Origin: Lentinus brumalis
Taxonomy: Eukaryota > Basidiomycota > Agaricomycetes > Polyporales > Polyporaceae
Direction of reading: 5' to 3'
Length of the DNA: 64,000 nucleotides
Assembly: GCA_001792895.1 (NCBI GenBank)
Contig: MARA01000047.1
Coordinates: forward strand, 219,806-283,805
Position numbers and translations under genes: made by a program. How positions within the stretch are numbered: the stretch's first letter is position 1; each line of letters starts with the position of its first letter. The notes beneath the pieces were generated by a model. The model was not told where the DNA came from and did not search any database. It worked only from the letters and a program-made list of their open reading frames with translations. Below are positions 10,314-21,030 of this stretch, in pieces.

Positions 10314-13300
10314 CTAGCCGCGTCGCTTGCCCTTAGTGTGCCTTGCCTTCTTCTTGGCTGGACTCTGTGGGGATCGCTGCACCTGCGGTACACGGCTGCG
10401 GCTGCGCGTGCGGGGCACCGGTGCATTCGCCGCAGCCTCGGCGAGCTGCCTACGGGTGCGCGGTTCAACCTGCGTCGTGGGTAGTGCCGATACGGCCGTA
10501 CTGCGAGCGCGCTTTCGCTGACCAGGGCCAGTGCTGCTGCTGCTCGCTGGTGCATTCACAGCAGAGGTACTTGGCATAGGCAAGTCTCGAGCGGCGGTCA
10601 CAACGGCTGAACCGCTACGCAGTGTCTCCTCAATGAACTGCGCGTCCTCTTCATCCTCGTCAGCATCATCGTCCGCCGCCGGCGTGTGTTCACGAGTCTG
10701 CATAGTACTTGCAGTCATAGGTGCTCCATTGGCCGACCCTGAGGTAGACGTCAGCTCGGTGAGTGTGCTCTCGGAGAACGGCCCATGTGCATAGCTCAGA
10801 GGGGTGGCAGGACCCGCATCCACGTCCATAGGTGATTCGGCGCCGTCGTGGGATGCGTCGGATGGTGCAGCGGTAGCCTGAGGGGATGGGGAGCGTGGCG
10901 GGGTGGTGCCCGGAGGCGTGGTGGGCGAGCTCCATCCGGAGTAGGTGGTAGCAGCGTCCGCAACACCTGTTACAAGGAGGGGAGCAATGCCTGCGGAGAG
11001 TGATGAGTCCGAGGAGTCCCCGCTCTCGCTGCTATCGGAGCCATGCACGGAGCGGGCATCCTGCTGTCCGGTGGTGTGCATAGGACTAGCCAGGATGATC
11101 GGACCACCGGTGAACTGTCTGATGTCGGACGGGGTACTGCTGTGATCACAGCCTGCGAGGCGAGGGGAGGATGGTGGCACGCAGCTGGTACCTTGAGCCT
11201 GCTGTGCGGGCAGGAAGGGCATACCCTCCTGCGGCTCCGCTGCGTCCTGAATTGCCGCGACAGCTCGGCGAGGCATTGGCTTGTGAAACGCACGGCTACA
11301 GGCATCCAGGAGAGAATCCGACATGGACATGAGTAGGTTACTGCCTGCGAAGTAAGGCGGATACTCGTCGGGCATGTTCTCATCATCCTCGATCTCCGTG
11401 ACAAGGATGATATCTCGGAGCAGCAGTCCCATTGCTAGGCAGTAACCCTGAATCGCTCCGGCGGATGCACCGAGCCGTACACCGTTGCTGAGATACTCCT
11501 GTAGTGCCGAGAGGTACTTGCGGTCCTGATGTACATCGATTGGTGTGAACGCCGTCCGATGTGTCCACGAAGCCCACGAAGCGTAGGGCCCAGTTGCAGG
11601 CACTGTGGTACGAATCTACAAGCAGGGTAAGCATGTGTACTATGTTGAAATCATCGCCGAGGGACATACCTTCTCCGATGCACGTTCAAGCATGGATAGA
11701 TACGCCGCATGACTCGTCACCTGGCTCAGAAACAGCCACCGCTCATCGGGCGTCGTGGAAAACGCTGCGGGAGCTCGGAGGACACCAGTAAGGTTGAGCC
11801 GGGGAGACGGCTGTCTGCGCACCCGTGGTGGTGTTCGCTTCAACTTCGGTTTCTTCGATGGTCCAGCAGCCGCAGGAAGCCCATCAAAGAAGTCGTCGCT
11901 ACCCTCCACAAGCTCGTCCTCTTCCTGAAAACCAAGCTCCTCCGGGTCATCGTCGCCTGAATCTGACTTGGAGAACGCAGCGCACGTGAGATCAACGTAC
12001 TCTTCACGGCCATCGGTATACTGCGCCTCGTCCGACTCCTCACCAGCCGCAACACGCTTGCCCTTGCCCTTCCTTCTCTTCCCCAATTTCTGCGACTTGC
12101 TGGCAGCCTTCTCTGCTCTCTCCGCATCGTTCGCCGCCTTCTTCTCCGCACGCTCCCGAGCCTTACGCTCCTTCTCCGCTGCCTTGCGAGCCTTTGGCGA
12201 CGTTGCCGACGTGGACGGCACCGACGGCTTGGAAGTGGCGGACCGCTTGGAGATGGCTGATGGCTTTGAAGACGCCTCAGGGAGGGGGCTCCGAGCAGGG
12301 CTGGTTGTGGTGGCTTTGCGGGCATTCGGAGGATATACTGGACGTTTCTTACGCGCGGGAGGCGGAGGGGAGGTGGGGCGAGCATCATATGTAGCCTTAT
12401 GAAACTTCCAGTTGGGGTTTTTGCCGGTACAGTACTGGCGAAAGCGGAAGTAACGAGGTGCGCTGCCGTCAGAAGGGTGCTCCATAGCTATGACATGGCG
12501 GAAGAAAGTAATGAGGTCTTCCTCCGCGATATGACTAGGGTCGGTGAAGCGGAAGCCAACGGGAAGCATGCCGTCTTCGAAGAACTTGTCTTGGTGAGCA
12601 CGCAGAGCGGCCCATGGGACGAACGCAACCTGAAAGCCTCTAGCGCAACCTGTTTATAAATTCGACGCACGTTCAATCGGAGTCGTAGGGATACAAAGGC
12701 GTGTACGTGTACTGACTGTAGTGATTACGCATATACTGGCGGAACACGTCAATCCGCTGCAGATACGAGAACGCCCGCCCGCTGTCATCTCCAACAAGAA
12801 TTGGCGTGCCATCGTCATACTCCTCGAATGCAAACTCCACGGGGACACGGCGCGTTGTCTCGGGAGCCGGCTGCTCCGCGGAATCGGCGTCGGGAAGGAT
12901 CCAAGGCTGGAAGAACTTCCTGAAAGTCCTCCGTAGCTCGCGGTCCCAGTCATTGCTGTCGGTGTATTCGGGCCGTCGAGCCTCTCCCTTTTCAGCGCGC
13001 TCGTTGATCAGCTCGGACGTATCATAGCTATTGCAACATGGGTCAGTGGGATATATGTAAGGAGAGTGGAGGGTGCACGTACCGAATGCCCTGGGGATCG
13101 TCTTCGCCGTTCGGGCATAGACCGTATATGATGATTGGCATGCGGCACTGCTCCCAGAACAGCGTGGTTGTGGTGCGCATCCATGAGATTGCGCGTCGAT
13201 GGGCAATACTATCTGAGAATGAGATTCAACGAAACAGAGTGAAGGGAGACTGGGGACATACGATGGGGGGAGAGCGACATCGGGGCCCTCGCGGTTCCAC

Positions 13301-13795
13301 TGCAGTGCCTTCTCCTCATATGCTTCACGTTCCTCGTCGGTCAGCGAGCGCCATAGCTCACGGCGACAGGCGTTCCATGTCGGGAGGGAGTGCTCAGCAG
13401 AGGTAGGACGCTCTGCGACGGCAGCCTTGATCTCATCGCGGTGCAGGACTTCGTACACGCTTTCCCCCTTGTACGCCCGGTTGACGCGCAGGGGCAGACG
13501 AGCCTTCTTGGCCTGGGACCGATTATTGAACCAGTTGCGGACCTTCTGAGCACACACAATACGTCAACATGTAGTGTGCAAGATGAGGAAGCTCGTGACG
13601 CACCCCGCATAGTGATTCCAAGCACAGCTTGTACTCAGGGCTCTCCGACTCTTGGATCCCGCGCTCGGAGAGAAGATGACGAGCGCACACCTCGACGAAA
13701 GAGTCCTTCTCCTTGTTGGGCGTGGTACGGTACGCAGCTTGACGAGGTTCGAGGTACGACTCCTCGTTCTCCGGAAGCCGAGTGGGACGAACCAT
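10314..13795 (-). CDS. Large WFNNR-motif nuclear-type protein, transposon cargo
   Basis: Starts MVRPTRLPENEESYLEPRQA. After an intron comes VRNWFNNRSQAKK, similar to the recognition helix of homeodomains (WFxNR), then WRSLTDEEREAYEEKALQWN, reminiscent of an HMG-box helix. A middle exon has MPIIIYGLCPNG. After an intron (donor GTCAGT, acceptor AACAG near 12655), the frame continues with VAFVPWAALRAHQDKFFEDG. Then come Lys/Arg-rich segments (KARERAEKKAANDAERAEK), an acidic stretch, and a long Ser/Pro-rich tail ending in AKKKARHTKGKRRG. All junctions I tested keep frame, using acceptor CAGATAG near 13205. Size and basic runs suggest a nuclear DNA- or chromatin-binding protein. Similar WFNNR proteins are common in agaricomycete genomes; their function is unknown. 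Confidence 0.65.
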
Positions 13796-14060
13796 AGCGT
13801 GAAGAGTGAGAGGGTGTCACAAGGCAGATAGCGGGAGGGGAAAACCTGAGAGGTAGCAAGTCTCCGACGCATACTTATGGGCGATCGGCCGGTGAACCAC
13901 AACAGGCAAGTGCCGCCCGGGCCGGCTTTCCGTGCACAATTTCCATGCTGTGCTCTTATCGCATTTGGCCTCCCATGCAGCACGACCTTCGCACTTGTGT
14001 CTTTCAACACCCCCTCACCACTGGTCACATTTGAGTCTTGACTTTTCTCTACCTCACTCC
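13796..14060. promoter_or_regulatory. Bidirectional promoter of WFNNR gene and TET gene
   Basis: 265 bp separate the two divergent start codons. A CGGCCGGT motif (13887-13894, preceded by AT) and a GGCCGGC (13920-13926) lie here, matching the motif repeated at the element ends. This may link expression of cargo genes to transposase binding (inference). Confidence 0.4.
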
Positions 14061-15390
14061 ATGACGACTCCCATTGAAGACTCAATATTACCGACGACCA
14101 GTGCTCAGACGGTCGTCTACATGGAGGCCTTGTACAACCACACCCTTGCTATCGCGCAACAGTCGGGCATCTTCCGGGCCCGCTATACTGTCCCTGAGCC
14201 CCGCCGACCATGTCTGATGACCTTAGACGTGACTGCCAAGAGGCCGTGAAGGTCCTCGTGCGTGCAGTTCAGACTAAGTGTGCGTACCCTCGTGCTCTGC
14301 GCAAGATTCGTGCTCACAACAATATCAGACGCAGTGACCTGGGATGCCCATCGATACGCGGATCATGTGGGAAGAGCTGCAGTGCTAAATATCCCCGAAG
14401 AAGACAAACGGCTGCTGCGATACCCACCGCTTGTTCCAGTTGGGGAGATCACCGCGGGCGACCGTTATTACGGTCTCATCGACCATCCAGCGATAATCAC
14501 TGACTGCCACGGTAACATCATGCTCTGGTCCCTGCCCCACATTCTTTCCGAGGCCAGGCAGGTCCGTATCTCAAAATCTGAGTCAGATGGAGCGTATCAA
14601 TTACTAACGGGGTATTCAGCAAACCATCCTCGAGGCTACCCGGCATGTCGAGGGCCGTCTGGTGACCCAGGAGGATCCGGAGAATGGAACGCCAGGCCAG
14701 AAGTGGCGCAGCTCCGACCGGTTCTTTACAGATGGCCACCAGTGGTCATCTGGGATCACGTACTTCTCCGCCGGCTGGTTTGCGCAAGGGCAGAAGGTGC
14801 GTGGTAGTGCACGGTGATCGCACTGAGTGCTTGGAGCTGACTGATATGTCTGATAGGGAGACAATTGCCGGCCACGCTCCACAGACTTCGTCCGTCTTCC
14901 AGAGGGCAAAGCCTGGATGGCCGCCATGGAGGAGACCGGCGGACTGCTCGATGGTATCCTGGCTATTGCACACCCTGCGCAATACAAGGCAGGTGTGGCC
15001 GTCCGAGAACGCCTCGCCGAACGTCTCCCAGACCTTCGAGAACACATCAAGCTATGGCCCACGGTGTTCAACGCGGCGCAAGTCTCGGTGAACCGCATGA
15101 GTATCCACCATCGGGACGCCACCGGACGCCCCGGCTGGCTTGACATGCTCCTCACCCTCGGGAGCTACGGTGAGCATGGTGTTATGGTCTTCCGCAACAT
15201 CGGGGCTACCGTACCATTCGATGCCGGCTCAGTTGTTCTTGCGAACTCGCGTGTGGTCACACATGCAGTCCCGCAGGTTCCGGCGGATCGTATCGCCTAT
15301 GCGCTTTTTATGGTGGACACCGTGCATGAGTGGGTTCGAGTAGAAGACCCCGGATGGTCCAAAGAGGCTGACCGCCGAAGCCTCAAATAG
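14061..15390 (+). CDS. TET/JBP-family 2OG-Fe(II) DNA base dioxygenase
   Basis: TET/JBP enzymes oxidise 5-methylcytosine or thymine in DNA using 2-oxoglutarate, Fe(II) and O2. The double-stranded beta-helix core is intact: SVNRMSIHHRDATGRPGWLD supplies HxD (His and Asp near 15109-15117), SRVVTHAV the distal His (15262), and ADRIAYALFM the Arg for 2OG (15289). Upstream are GITYFSAGWFAQGQK and WDAHRYADHV. Introns at 14280-14328, 14562-14619 and 14797-14856 are in frame. The first ATG (14061) opens a protein-like frame that ends at 14249. The main frame starts at ATG 14210, or joins it if one C is missing from the C-run at 14199-14202. The gene is 118 bp upstream of the transposase, same strand. 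Fungal TET genes are known to travel with KDZ elements. Confidence 0.85.
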
Positions 15391-15507
15391 ATCGGCAGAG
15401 TATCATATGTATATAGTTTCCGCCGCTCCCTATCATGTACCCCGGGCCCTCCAGATACTGTTGAATCCTACCCCGACCGTCTCGCCTACCCTGTCTATAT
15501 CATCACG

Positions 15508-18500
15508 ATGGGACACCGCTCTCGGAAAGACTTCATCGGCACACGAGTGGAGGTCCGCGCCGCCGTCAAGAAAAGCCGGAAAGGTGTTCGGGTTCGGGCA
15601 AAGCTCGTTCGGGAGAACATCGCCCAGGCCGCCACTGTGGCCACGGCCTCCTCGTCCGCCACAACTGCTGCATCCCAGCCTCCGCTACCTCCATCCAAGC
15701 CCAATACCCCGCTCGGCGATTGCGACTCGGCTGACCAGTATAACGACTACACTGCGGCCAAAGATGCGGAAGCCCGGAGAACAAAGGTAAATTCATCCAC
15801 AGCATTTGTACTGTTCCGCCAAGATTCATGCGCCATACCGGTAGTCTCAGCACGAGTACCAGGCCGAATTCCTAAACCTGCGAGACGAATACCTCTCCGC
15901 CCTCCTAGCTGCGGAATCCCTTCCCACAGACGGCACAGCGTCATGCGGGCATGCACCGGCGTGGCGCTGTCTCTCCTGCCATGGCCGGCCAACGTTCTGT
16001 GCGCCGTGCTGCTTTGATGCGCACAAGGCGCAACCGCTCCATCGCGTCGAGTACTGGCAAGGGGCATTCTTCCAGCCCGGCTGGCTGCGGCAGGTAGGGG
16101 TGCATGTGCACGGCGGCCACGGCGGGCTTCCCTGTCCAAGCCTTGTCCGGTACATGGCCCCGGTCTCCATGTACACGAATAGTGTTTCAGCAACTCTCGA
16201 GAACCCTGTCGAGGAGTCGGAGGAGCTAGAGACACCATATCTTGAAGAGGAGGTTCTTTCGGACTGTGATGATGAAGACGCCGGCCTGTTTGGCTCATAC
16301 TCGGGCGATGGCGATGGTGGCGACGATGGCGAGATCCGAATTGCAGACCTTCCCCGGATGGAAGATGCAGTGCCGCAGGTCCCCGGCGCATTTGATGCTA
16401 TGCCCAGCTTCCCTGCATTCGCCGCCACTCGCATGATCGTCGTGGTGGATACGGACGGTGTACACGAACTCCCCTTCACATTCTGCTCTTGTTCCGAAGC
16501 CCCACGCGAGGATCTGCAGCTTCTCTCGCTGGGATTATACCCTGCCACCAAGGCCCGGACGCGCACTGTATTCACCTTCCGACTACTGGATTCGTTCTCG
16601 CTTGCAAACCGGGAATGCAACACGTCAGCTCGTAACTTCTACAACAGCATCAGGCGGACTACCAACAGTGCGTTTCCGCATGTTGTCCCGGTATGTGTTC
16701 ACCGCTATCATTCCATCAGTCGTCATCCGCTGACCGCTCGAGCTGCAGGATCGGTATCGGGAGCTCCTGCGCGTGTCGCGTCAGTGGCGAAACTTGAAAA
16801 TGCGCAAGTGGGCCGGCTTCGGCCATCGCAATACGCCGGTCGGACCGGGCGAGCTTGCAGTCAAGTGCCCCGCCTGTCCGCAACCTGGAATCAACCTCCC
16901 GGACGGTTGGGAGACGGACCCACAGCGGTATGTTACAAATTGCTTCTGTCTGCAGCCGGTTACTCATGCATTACCCAGGTGGAAGTACACGCGCGGTGTC
17001 GTCCTTGATGGCAACTTCTCCGCACAACACCGGCCTATGAAACGGCCGGAGAAGGACGTTCGCCTCGCTGACGGTCAAGCGTTTACGGTCGCCGATGGCC
17101 CGTACAAGCAACACTTGAAGACGGGGAAGGAATACCGAGAGGTACGCCATGCGTGCGCCTCGCCCGGATGCGCCGCTGACCAACACGCATGAGTAGCCGA
17201 CAACCTGTAATGAGCACCGCGCTGTGCTCAATGCTGCGGTAAGCCGGGGGAAATACGAAGCCACGGGGATTGGTGCGGCGGCGTGTTCCCGACATGGGTT
17301 CTTTCAGCCGCATGCATGCGTCGACTTTCAACTCGGCGAACGGTATGTCTATCTGTCCACCAACGCCCGCCCAGAAGAAACGCTGATATATTGTATAGGC
17401 AGCTTAACATGGACTACATCCTGAATTGGATCTTAGCCTTCCTTAACGGTCTCACCACCGTCCTCCTCCTCTACGACATCATGTGCCAGTACTACACCCG
17501 GCTTCACGAACGATTCCAGAAAAGCCCCGGGCTTCAGATGCCCCGGGCCTCAAGTTCCTCCGCGGCATCGGACAATTCCATGTCCACGGCCACCTTACCC
17601 GGTGCTTCCCCGGTTCTCACTGAACTTCCTCCGAGGCGTCGGGGTTCAAGACGGCGAAATCATCGAGACGCTGTGGAACAAGATCAATGGCATTGCGGGA
17701 AGCACGCGGGGAATGGGTTCTGCACATCGGCATGAGCTCATTGATGATCGAATGAACGACTCAAATTGGATGAAGCTCACACGGATTGGTGAGTATTGAA
17801 ATGTTCATTAGCGGTCCGCAACATGATGCTGACGGCGTATAAATACATAGTTCCCCTGCTGATGCGCCGCTGGAAGCGCGTACTCGCCCAACACGACCGC
17901 GCAATTTCCGCACTGGACGAACTGTCCGGCAATGCTACTGACGCCGAACTGGCAGCTTGGAGGGCTGCCGCCAACGCGGCGCACGAGGCGAGGGACAACG
18001 ACGTGGCCGCAATGGACTTGTATGACGTCCACACAAAGCCCGGTAAGTATCCTGCAAATTTCACAGGCTCCTCGCTTATGCGCACAAGCAGCACCTACGC
18101 AGAAGGAGGTTCAAGAGGCCCTCTTGCGTCAGGAGCTTCAGGAACACGACATCAACGCAGGCGGAGCAAGTAGCTGGATTAGTACTGGACTTCGCCTTGA
18201 AGAGCGCAAGTGAGTCTCCTGCGTTTCTCCTTCGCTCGTCGTGCACTCATGCAAACTGCACCCACCAGACTGTCAGTAGCGTATGCGGCGCGACAGCTAG
18301 ATGCGAATGCGACCGACACTGCACGAATCGAACTAGCGGACTCACGGCTCAAGCTCGCAAAGGCCATCCGGGTATTCCATGCTGCCGGCCGGACCCACAT
18401 TGGGTCGGGATCCATGTCCGAAGATACCGACGATCCAATGCTCGTCGGCGAAGAATGGGATGGGCTCGCCCAACAGGCGGCGGCGGCGGCGGGGAGGAAC

Positions 18501-19313
18501 ACCGACGTTCTTCAGCCGGAGCACCAGGCCTTAGCTCTCCCATCGACCTTGGGGCTGCCCTACCTAAAGTCAGTGAAGCTCATGCACCTCGTCGACAAGG
18601 AACTGCAGTTGCGGCAGGGACAAATGAACGACAGCCTCCAAGGAGTTCGTACCGGAATCGGATACAAATCCATGGTCTTCCGGAAGAAGGTTCGCGAGGC
18701 GACGTCAACACGGGAGAAGCTGCGCAGCTTCGACGAGGTCCACATCATAGACGACACCATCCGCAAGCACGTTCGTGTGTACATGCAAGCACGGCAGGCA
18801 TGCCTGCGTCTGTACGACACTAACACGCCGGACGGCGCCGCGGCGCAGACTGCATTCCTCGGTACATACCGTATCATCACTAAGGACGACCTCACCGCCA
18901 GCACGACCGTACTAGAGGCATTTACGCCGGGCCTCCGCAACAGGCACGATGCGTGGTTCTGGGGAGCTGGCAACGGCGATGGGCAGGATGCAGAGTGGTT
19001 GCGTGAATGTGAGTACATGCCGAAACGGCGCGGGCAAAGGACTGACCATCTACTATCAGTCCGGCGATCACTCTGGCTACGGGCACTCGAGCGCAAGGAG
19101 CGTTGGGTGGAAGAGCGGTCGCTCGTCCCGTTTGAGATGGAGTGTACGGTGCGGTTCTTTCAGCATAGGGCGCAGGAGTGGGAGGGCTGGGGTGCAGCTG
19201 GTGTTACGCCGGGACATGCGGCGTATGCACGCCGCCAGGCGGACATGTGGCGGCGATTGGCCCAGCATGCGCAGACATCGTTCGCCCAGGTCCTGGCTAC
19301 ATCGGCCGCTTAG
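15508..19313 (+). CDS. KDZ transposase with CxC2 cysteine cluster
   Basis: The N-terminus is basic (SRKDFIGTRVEVRAAVKKSR). It is followed by the CxC2 cluster WRCLSCHGRPTFCAPCCFDA...PLHRVEYWQGAFF. Next come the second Cys motif CPACPQPGINLPDGWE and the core motifs VLDGNFSAQH, ACSRHGFFQP, LLLYDIMCQYYTRLHERF, IGQFHVHGHLTRC and QDGEIIETLWNKIN, typical of the KDZ catalytic domain. The C-terminus is a long helical region ending SFAQVLATSAA. Most introns are canonical. Two single-base losses interrupt the frame in C-runs at 17541-17544 and 17608-17611, inside the catalytic core. A 23-nt GT-AG gap near 17791-17813 is unusually short. If the indels are real the transposase is inactive; they could also be sequencing errors. 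Confidence 0.85.
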
Positions 19314-19970
19314 GTGAATTCGAAGTGACGTATTGATCCGATGTTCGGCGAATATACTACAGATTGCGACTCATCGCCGGTATGCCGGGGAAGCATGGCA
19401 TACATCGACGACGAGGATCCTGGGGCCATGCTAAGTATCGCCGGGCGCACGCAGGTACACGAGGTAATCTACTGTACTCCGAAAGCCGCCAGTGAGCATC
19501 CGCGCAGGGAATCTGTCCGTGAACACCGTACTTCGCAAGGCCGATATATATCGGGCAATCACTGAATGCGGGAATCCAATACTTGCTATAGGTGAGTTTA
19601 CCGGAGTACGACAGTGTGCTGCCAGTCGTTTGTAAGGGCCCAATAGCACCCCGGCACTGAGCGCCGCTCAATAGGCCCTGAGACGATATATGGCGTATGG
19701 AAAGACGGGTTGTATCTACCCCACCTTCGGATTTTCTAGAGGCGGATATGGGGAACAGGTTGGTCGACGAATGAATGTTGATCGGCCGGCGAACTCAATA
19801 GTATGTCACTGTATACGTAGCTTTCTGCAGGGTGCAGCATCTCGCTGAGAGCGATGTCAAGGAATGCTCGGCCGACCCTTGGAACGGCCGGTATGCCTGT
19901 GCAGGGATGTCAGCAAGCAGGCAGCAGGCTTGACGACGTACGTGAGTGAACAGCCGGTGTGCTTAGCCTG
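19314..19970. other. Non-coding right subterminal region of KDZ element
   Basis: No coding frame is supported. CGGCCGGT-like motifs appear at about 19784-19793 and 19884-19892, leading into the tandem array. Confidence 0.5.
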
Positions 19971-20605
19971 GGGAATCCCTTAACGGCTGGTATGCGGAGC
20001 TATAAATGTTGTTGAGCCGCCGATATGTATCGCCAGTGACGTGAGCGTACGGCCGGTGTGCTGAGCCTACTAAATGTTCTAACGGCCGGTGTGCTGAGCC
20101 TACGAAATGTTCGAACGGCCGGTATGCGTAGGAGAGGATGCCATCGAGCGGCCGGTGTGCGTAGCCATGGATGGTCGGAAGCGGCCGGTATGCGTAGCCA
20201 GAGATTGCAGCGGGCGGCCGGTATGCGTAGGAGAGGATGCCATCGAGCGGCCGGTGTGCGTAGCCATGGATGGTCGGAAGCGGCCGGTATGCGTAGCCAG
20301 AGATTGCAGCGGGCGGCCGGTATGCGTAGGAGAGGATGCCATCGAGCGGCCGGTGTGCGTAGCCATGGATGGTCGGAAGCGGCCGGTATGCGTAGCCAGA
20401 GATTGCAGCGGGCGGCCGGTATGCGTAGGAGAGGATGCCATCGAGCGGCCGGTGTGCGTAGCCATGGATGGTTGGAAGCGGCCGGTATGCGTAGCCAGAG
20501 ATTGCAGAGAGCGGCCGGTAAGCGTAGCCAGAAAGTGGAGAGAGTGGCCGATAAGCGTAGCTAGAAATTGGAGCGAGCGGCCGGTAAGCGTTGCTGGCAA
20601 TTAAG
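19971..20605. repeat. Tandem array of 33-bp units in 99-bp higher-order repeats
   Basis: About 19 units of roughly 33 bp each start with gCGGCCGGTrTGCGTAG. From 20121 three unit types combine into a 99-bp repeat with starts at 20121, 20220, 20319 and 20418, almost identical between copies. Because 33 and 99 are multiples of three, frames stay open on both strands and give repetitive pseudo-proteins. I do not regard those as genes. The embedded EagI-like CGGCCG core matches the subterminal motif. Confidence 0.9.
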
Positions 20606-20939
20606 AAGCAGTGGTCGGGGAGGTGTGTAATTGACACCCTCTGTAGGTCCTACTGTCAGATCCCATGCAGCGCAGCTTTACATGAATCAGGGCAGGCGCA
20701 ATCCACCGGTATAGCCCCATGTCCTACCGGCCCGCTACAGCAATGCCATACATTCAGGCAGAGACTCCAGAGCACGCACCGTGGCCTTTGACGAAGATAT
20801 TACGGGTACCCAGAGTGCGCATCCCATGTGGCTACTACAATCATACTACAGCACTGTTATCAGTGTACCTCGGCATGCAAGACACCTGTGAATACCGACC
20901 GACCGGCCGGCGTGCCGTCCACTGTACCACAACCCTACC
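20606..20939. other. Right subterminal spacer, no gene
   Basis: No coding frame. One near-perfect palindromic motif ACCGGCCGG at 20902-20910 and a partial TACCGGCC near 20726. Confidence 0.5.
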
Positions 20940-21030
20940 GGCCGGGCCCGGTTCCTCTGCAACCTACCGGGTGAATGGCCTCCGGTGGAACAGCAATATT
21001 GGGGATCTTTATGACATAGGCTCGACCTAT
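20940..21030. repeat. Right inverted end and TSD of inner KDZ element
   Basis: GGGCCCGG (20944-20951) with CCTCTGC, and CCGGTGGAACAGCAA (20982-20996), are the complements of the left end motifs. CGACCTAT at 21023-21030 is the right target duplication. The 53-nt intron of the interrupted gene starts at the very next base. Confidence 0.8.

Larger units (their letters stand above)
4476..21022. mobile_element. Inner 16.5-kb KDZ transposon carrying a TET/JBP gene
   Basis: The element is flanked by exact 8-bp copies of CGACCTAT (4468-4475, 21023-21030). The ends form a degenerate inverted repeat: TTGTTGTCCCACCGG at 4504-4518 matches the complement of 20982-20996 (TTGCTGTTCCACCGG), at nearly equal distance from each end. 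GCAGAGGGCCCGG at 4540-4552 mirrors GGGCCCGG..CCTCTGC at 20944-20961. The five cargo genes are in order: Ser-rich protein (-), Cys6-cluster protein (+), WFNNR-motif protein (-), TET/JBP dioxygenase (+) and KDZ transposase (+). Association of fungal TET/JBP genes with KDZ (Kyakuja-Dileera-Zisupton) transposons is established. The whole cargo set seen here with exact target duplication is the new part. Confidence 0.88.

Noticed and set aside
13200..13265. Frameshift in a C6 run of the WFNNR gene
   Set aside because: The downstream acceptor GATAG restores frame into IAHRRAISWM without any indel.
20107..20605. CRISPR-like regular repeats
   Set aside because: Units are contiguous with no unique spacers, and the genome is eukaryotic.
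20058..20637. Overlapping repetitive frames of 165-224 codons on both strands
   Set aside because: They arise because the tandem unit (33 and 99 bp) is a multiple of three; no start context, no introns and no motif.
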